This document shows positions 58,861 through 64,000 of a stretch of DNA of 64,000 nt, piece after piece (the first letter of the stretch is position 1; each line of letters opens with the position of its first letter). Source of the stretch: Acanthacorydalis orientalis. Taxonomy: Eukaryota > Arthropoda > Insecta > Megaloptera > Corydalidae. The notes beneath the pieces are model-generated. The model was not told the origin of the DNA. It was given only the letters and a program-made list of their open reading frames with translations, and ran no database searches. A program made the translations under genes and the position numbers. The DNA is taken from contig CM068322.1 in the NCBI GenBank assembly GCA_034766995.1, forward strand, positions 9,778,310-9,842,309, in the 5' to 3' direction.

Positions 58861-58979
58861 ATTTGAGGTATTTGGACATCCTTTGTGTTGTCGTCTAGAT
58901 ATTACAGACCGTATCTGAGAGTACAAGACCTCGATAACAATCTACATTTTTCATTTAAAAAATGTTAATACTTAATGAG

Positions 58980-59043
58980 AGCTAGTGGGGGCGGAGCCCC
59001 ATAGGATCGGTGAGCGTAACGAGTATGGAGTAGAGCTCCCTGA
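58980..59043 (+). repeat. Family C GC-rich repeat (copy C3)
   Basis: The segment reads GCTAGTGGGGGCGGAGCCCC, ATAGGATCGGTGAGCGTAAC, GAGTATGGAGTAGAGCTCCC, TG. GGGGC-GGA-GCCCC forms a perfect 5-bp stem. It aligns with the reverse complements of C1 and C2 throughout. Confidence 0.8.
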
Positions 59044-59157
59044 TATGTTTGTGCATTGAATTTATTAATGGATTATGAATGATTATTAACGAAGTACATT
59101 GTCATTTTCTGAAATGACAGCAGGTAATAACATAATAATTGTATCCAAATAGACCGC

Positions 59158-59206
59158 ATATATATATATATATATATACACATATATATATATATATACA
59201 TATATG

Positions 59207-59241
<35 letters not shown>

Positions 59242-59254
59242 GTATATATATATG

Positions 59255-59308
<54 letters not shown>
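59158..59308. repeat. Long interrupted (TA)n microsatellite
   Basis: TA blocks with CACATA, CATATATGTATA and GTATAT steps. Three overlapping minus-strand Ile-Tyr frames are artefacts. Confidence 0.96.
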
Positions 59309-59962
59309 AAGCATGCATATTTTGTTACTAGTTGTAACTTAGAAAAACAACAAAAGCGAAGAAGTGTAATAACATTAGGCAAAATTCAATCTGTTTTTTT
59401 TTACATATTGCTTGTTTTCCAATGTAAATAAAGTAATCTAGAGATAATAAATATCGTTCGGTAGGTAAAGTCACCATGGATGAAAATTGAAATTGGAAAA
59501 TTTTACACAATTTTATTTCTTCATATAATTTTATATCGACTTTTCATCGACTTTCGTGGGTTTAACTTTCGAGGATTTGATTATTCGTGAGTTTTCCATC
59601 AATAATTGAATGGGAACTTTTTGGAGTTTTGCGACCTACTGCAGAAAAACACAGACGATACGCGTAGACTAAAGAATGTAATGGTAACTAAAAGTAGTTC
59701 TATAAATCATAAAATATATGTATTATTAATCTATTTTATCATTTACTGCAATAAATATTTACACAAATTATGTTAACATTACGTACTGTACGTGTACTAA
59801 ATTCCTTCTGTATGTGTGTTAATGTATACTGTTGATACTGTAATTCTAAATTTATAACACAAAATGCTGCAGTACAATGTATTGTTTTAGTTTTTTGTGT
59901 TAAATATGATCAACAGTATTAAGAGTTAAGGTTTAGGAGGCCTAGAGATATTCGCGCTTTTT
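59309..59962. other. Unassigned stretch
   Basis: No gene is recognisable. The part 59610-59690 is slightly GC-richer (CAGACGATACGCGTAGAC). It ends with GGCCTAGAGATATTCGCGC just before family E copy E2. Confidence 0.5.
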
Positions 59963-60099
59963 CCATTTTTTCGTCAATTACCCGACAAATGGAGCAAAGT
60001 AATATAAATTAATTGAGGATATATTGAAAATTGAAATATATTCCATCATTCTGTAAGCATTAATTTTCTATAAAAAAGGCACTAAATTAATATGCAGAC

Positions 60100-60143
<44 letters not shown>

Positions 60144-60612
60144 AATTTATACATTTTTAACATATATTAATACTAAATAATTAGTTAAGAAAAAAAGAAT
60201 GATAGAACATATGTTTGTATAAGAACTAGAAAATTTTATATTACTTTATAATCATTAAATCAATTAATAAATTAATAAATAAATATTTATAATAAATATA
60301 ATGAATACAAATTTAAAACAAAATTACGAGAATATAAGGAATTTATTGAATTTTCAAAAAGATATATTCTTTGTATTATTTTGTTATAAACATAAAAAAA
60401 TAAAACTTAAATCTCGCCTTGTCATTCAGATTCAAGCACTGTTTTTTTATTAATGTATAAAGAACTTAAAGTGAAACTAATATGAATTTTATTTTACTAT
60501 CATTATTATATTCTGAATTTTGTTCTTTTTTATAAAAGTTTTATATATATATATATATACATATTTCTTAATGTTCTTTTTAATATAAAAATAGCAATAT
60601 AGAAGTTTTAAC
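59963..60612. repeat. Family E 650-bp duplicated unit (copy E2)
   Basis: It matches 52591-53260 from TTTTTTCGTCAATTACCCGA to AATATAGAAGTTTTAACC in the same orientation. The internal TA tract (60102-60140) is shorter and ends ACACACAAATTT instead of ACAAAG. Both flanks differ from those of E1. Confidence 0.92.
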
Positions 60613-61634
60613 CCCCGCGAATGTAGATAGACGACTGTAATATATTTTTCAAAAAGAATATATTGAACCTGATTTATGAACGAATGAAGTTTTACATAAA
60701 CATTTCCTTCCTGAAGAAAAATTGATCAAAAATATTGATATACAGTTTAAAGAAAATATTTGTTTAAAGGGATTGTTAACAAATAGTTTTACGCTATTAA
60801 ATGCAATTAAAAATGTAGTTTTTTTTACCTGTATTCTGTTTGTCAGATTTTTTATCTGTTGTTATATAATCAAAAATATAATTTGAATATTACATTAAAA
60901 TATTAAAATGATCCTAAAGACAATATTCAAAATTAATATTTTCCAAAATGGATCACTAATCCATATACCACAAAATTTTATTTTTAAAACGATTAACAAT
61001 TACTCATTGTTTGGTGTCGATTCTATCATTCTTAGATTAGAAGCATATAATTTATAATTTTGTGAAGTATATGGTAGTAATTTATTTGTGAAGTGAAGTA
61101 AGCCACACAACTACAGTAAGACAATAATCAAATTTTCAATTTATAATATATCATCTTTGAACTGCTTTGTGCATACATTACTTTATTATTAATCTGTCAA
61201 AAAAAATTCCTATTTTAACTACTTCATTTTTGGTAATATACTATTTTTAAAATTAAAACATGTTTTACTACTTTTAAAGTATATAAAATAGAATTAACTT
61301 TTATTCGGAGTGATATTTAATGACAAGATAAATAAAACGCCCTTCAATAACATTCGTTACTTTATAAATTTTAATATAAGTTTTTTTATTATTATTTTCC
61401 TTCTAGTATTCACACATTCAGTTGATTATTGTTTTGTTAAAACTTTTTTTTAATATTCTAGTCAAATTGTCCATATTTTGCATTTTGATAGAATATGAAA
61501 AAGGAATTAACTCACATTGTTATAAACCTCACCAAAGTAAAATATATTTTCTCATTTCTTTACTTACTTGTTTTATATACTTTGTAATTATAATTTTATA
61601 TTTTTATATTTATATACCCATTAATGTGTTATAA
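60613..61634. other. AT-rich non-coding stretch
   Basis: No gene or repeat family is recognisable. A 70-codon Ile/Phe-rich frame at 61422-61634 is probably chance. Confidence 0.5.
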
Positions 61635-61812
61635 TAATGGTCTTCATACTTTCATATCACTGAGTTTTTGGTTTCTACTTTTTATGTAAATCGTCAAGTA
61701 AATTTTATATGAGTTATCTAAAATCTATCTGAAGATGGAGTTTATAGTGAAAATTGCTGTGGAAAATTGAAAGTCGAGTGATCTAAAAGGACTAAGACCA
61801 TTGGAACAATTT
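61635..61812. mobile_element. Family A fold-back repeat (copy A9)
   Basis: Left arm: GGTCTTCATACTTTCATATC, ACTGAGTTTTTGGTTTC. Centre: GAGTTATCTAAAATCTATCT, GAAGATGGAG. Right arm: AGTCGAGTGATCTAAAAGGA, CTAAGACCATTGGAACAA. The outer GGTCTT/AAGACC pair and the inner words confirm the inverted layout. Confidence 0.74.
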
Positions 61813-62006
61813 TATACTTTAATTCTTGCATTTAAAATATACTGATGTTTTAAAGTTTTAATCAGAAGTATAAAAAATAATAATAATTCTCCACTAGTCT
61901 ATAGGGATCAGATCTTATTTTACGTAAATGGCTGCATTGTTTATCAGTTTTAAATTAAATTAATGCAAAATAAATATTACAATTAGATACATTATCTTCA
62001 TATGTT

Positions 62007-62010
<4 letters not shown>

Positions 62011-62051
<41 letters not shown>

Positions 62052-62083
62052 TTATATTTATATATGTATATGTGTGTGTGTAT
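62011..62083. repeat. (TA)n(TG)n compound microsatellite
   Basis: A TA run, an ACATGTATTTATATTTATAT spacer and a (GT)n block. Confidence 0.94.
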
Positions 62084-62289
62084 GTGCAAGAATTCATGAA
62101 CGTAATAAAGTAAAAAAAAATAATGAAAAGAAATGCCTGAAAAGAGTGTTAAATCAAGCTTGACTTTTATTTTTCTGTGAATTGTGTACCTAAACTAATT
62201 AACAAATTCTTCATTATTGCACACAAATAAAGCAACAAGAGAAATATACTGTTACTTTGTACAAATATAAAAATGCAGAATAAATCTTT

Positions 62290-62520
62290 TTTTTTAAATG
62301 TATAAAACTAAAACAGCCTCTTTAATGGGACATTTTAAATAGCGGCGAAAACATTCGGTCGAAGTAGAGTACAAAATATTCTGTATGTTTGTCCTACAGT
62401 AAGGGCGTAAGATTTTGTTGGAAATCACCATATTTGCTGTTGCGTTGTCTCTTGAACGAACGCCATCTGTGTGATATTTTGATACGAGTGTTGTTTTCAA
62501 CAAGACCTCAATAAGTTCTT
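62290..62520. other. Unassigned GC-richer island with a 69-codon minus-strand frame
   Basis: The patch contains AGCGGCGAAAACATTCGGTC and CGAACGCCATCTGTG. The minus-strand frame (62294-62503) is Thr/Asn/Arg-rich with no motif that I recognise. It is a possible exon or transposon relic. Confidence 0.22.
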
Positions 62521-62596
62521 TGTAAACAGAAAATTATCAGGGTGGTATTTGTGCGTATTTATTGTGGATACAAATATAAATATTGTATACATGCAT

Positions 62597-62944
62597 TAAG
62601 TGGTAGGAAAATAGTTGTGACTTTTGTTTTCTGAATTGTAACATTAATTTTTTTAATAGAAGTGTCATTTAATTGTGATCATATTAATACCGTTTTCAAG
62701 TGCATTTTAGGTCTGTATTTTGGTAACATCGACTTTGATTTTATTATTATTTTGCTTCAAATTGGCCTAATAAACCAGTGTCCTTCTTCAGTACATAACG
62801 ACCAACTGAAGGTGTTAATTGAATCAGAACCACCCACAACAATTCGAGAGCCTACACAAATGTTATGCGTTAGTAATCCAACAATTCTGGACAATAAATA
62901 TGAATTTGATTGTCATAAACTACAATTATTTTTCTACCAACCTA

Positions 62945-62945
<1 letters not shown>
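62597..62945 (+). mobile_element. Short mariner derivative M8
   Basis: Ends are TTAAGTGGTAGGAAAATAG and TTTTTCTACCAACCTAA, the latter followed by TA. It keeps the 5' leader, then jumps from CTTCAAATTGGCCTAATAAA into the GRPSS region (CAGTGTCCTTCTTCAGTAC, DQLKVLIESEP) and again from CCAACAATTCTGGACAATAA to the last 50 bp. So it has the same 3' deletion as M2, M6 and M7 plus a second one. Length is 349 bp. The 110-codon open frame crossing it is chance. Confidence 0.85.

Positions 62946-62992
<47 letters not shown>
62946..62992. repeat. (TA)n microsatellite abutting M8
   Basis: About 22 TA units start at the mariner terminus. Confidence 0.96.
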
Positions 62993-62996
<4 letters not shown>

Positions 62997-63389
62997 ATCT
63001 ATATATAATATAAATTATAATGAATTTATTTATGACACTAACTTCAGGAACGTTATTGGAAAATAAATAAAATATCCATACTAATTAATTTTTACATATT
63101 TAAAAACTAATGTTGAAATATAATACCTTCCATTTTATAAATGTAATGTAGAAACATTTATAAATTTTAAAATTTTAAAATCACAATTTTTGTTAATAAT
63201 ATTTCTATTTCATCTACACATACTTTTTTTATTATTAGAAAATTATTTTTTGACTAAAATTATATTTATATATGACTACTTCATTGTCGATTGACCACAT
63301 TTTTTCTGAATTTGTTGAATAATTGACTAGTTATAATTTTTACTGCTTCTTACGCCTATTCCAAATTAAGCGAGAGAAAATTCTGGTAG
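62993..63389. other. AT-rich non-coding stretch
   Basis: No gene or repeat family is recognisable. Confidence 0.5.
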
Positions 63390-63555
63390 GTAAATATGTT
63401 AGCACTCTCAAGATGATAGAGTCTACATCTAATTATGTATGAGTAACAATTAAAAAGGATCAAAATCAATTACTGTACATTTTTGTTCAGAAGACTTTGT
63501 GGTTAGTGGAAGATGAAACAATCATTTATGAAAGTTATTACTCTCAAAAATACAG
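63390..63555 (+). mobile_element. Family B repeat (copy B8)
   Basis: The copy reads GCACTCTCAAGATGATAGAG, TCTACATCTAATTATGTATG, AGTAACAATTAAAAAGGATC, ACTGTACATTTTTGTTCAGA, AGACTTTGTGGTTAGTGG. Its CTCAAGATGATAGAGTCTAC part and the AAAAAGGATCAAAATC part show the likeness between families B and A. Confidence 0.66.
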
Positions 63556-64000
63556 TAAAAAAAATATTTCATTATTATAAACGTCTAGTCACATAAAAAG
63601 GAAACACAAATATTCTGTTAATTTTGATCAATGAAACACAACTTTGTTAATAAATTTTAAGTAATATTATTGCTTCCATATTGTCCATCATATTATATTA
63701 ATATTTTACCTGTTACCCAATTATTTACCTTTTATTAAGTATTTATCATCTCTCGAATTCTGCTATAAATTTTTGAGAACTAATCAATTTACATACAATT
63801 TATTAAGTTTTTTTAAAGTGTTCTTAGAAATACTAACCAACCCTTTCTTTACATACTTGCAAATGACAAAACGACTATTTATTGAGAGCTTTATTAGAAA
63901 TTAGATTCAATTAATGTTAATATGCGTGATATACAAATATAGTTAAACTGACAATCATTAGTGCATATGTTTATATACATACGAAAATGTATCAGTCCAA
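63556..64000. other. AT-rich non-coding stretch
   Basis: No gene or repeat family is recognisable up to the end of the window. Confidence 0.5.

Noticed and set aside
62662..62994. 110-codon frame near 62.7 kb
   Set aside because: It joins the mariner M8 leader, a deletion junction and a TA tract; only a few residues (SSVHNDQLKVLIESEP) are genuine transposase.

Overview
This window looks like gene-poor nuclear DNA of an arthropod, most probably an insect. It is very AT-rich (I judge about 80% A+T by eye), has roughly fifty long (TA)n or compound microsatellites, and carries decayed transposons of families typical of insects: several mariner lineages, Tc1, pogo/Tigger, a piggyBac-type MITE and non-LTR retrotransposons. 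I see no intact host gene, no tRNA or rRNA, and no bacterial-style gene organisation. Long open frames rich in Ile-Tyr are translations of TA tracts and are not genes.

Layout. 1-12 kb: microsatellites, a 139-bp tandem duplication, the first copies of a fold-back repeat (family A), and a 70-codon open frame at 9672-9881. 12-15 kb: a full-length dead mariner (12070-13333) with a dead Tc1-like element beginning 10 bp after it, then a candidate non-coding spliced exon (14819-14910). 16-22 kb: two palindromic MITEs (family D), a deleted mariner, a family A copy with an insertion, and a second full-length mariner (20315-21625). 23-32 kb: a GC-rich hairpin repeat (family C), a rosa-like mariner remnant, a piggyBac-type MITE with TTAA duplications, family B repeats and two more mariner remnants. 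33-42 kb: the longest TA tracts, two LINE fragments and a pogo/Tigger transposase remnant. 43-57 kb: mariner copies at 43.5, 47.5, 49.1, 52.4 and 55.6 kb with family A and B repeats between them. 57-64 kb: GC-richer islands, a third family C copy, the second copy of a 650-bp duplicated unit (family E), the last family A and B copies and a 350-bp mariner derivative.

Nothing here forms a working pathway. What links the parts is transposition. At least five mariner types are present, several inserted in or beside (TA)n tracts, which supply their TA target. One non-autonomous mariner subfamily appears to have spread with a shared internal deletion. Families A and B carry a CTGAAGATG..GAAAC-like or equivalent stem-loop signature that recalls the hammerhead-bearing terminal repeats of Penelope-like retroelements, commonly in inverted pairs. 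I consider these two families and the GC-rich family C the most unusual content. All homology statements come from reading translations and repeats by eye; no database search was possible.
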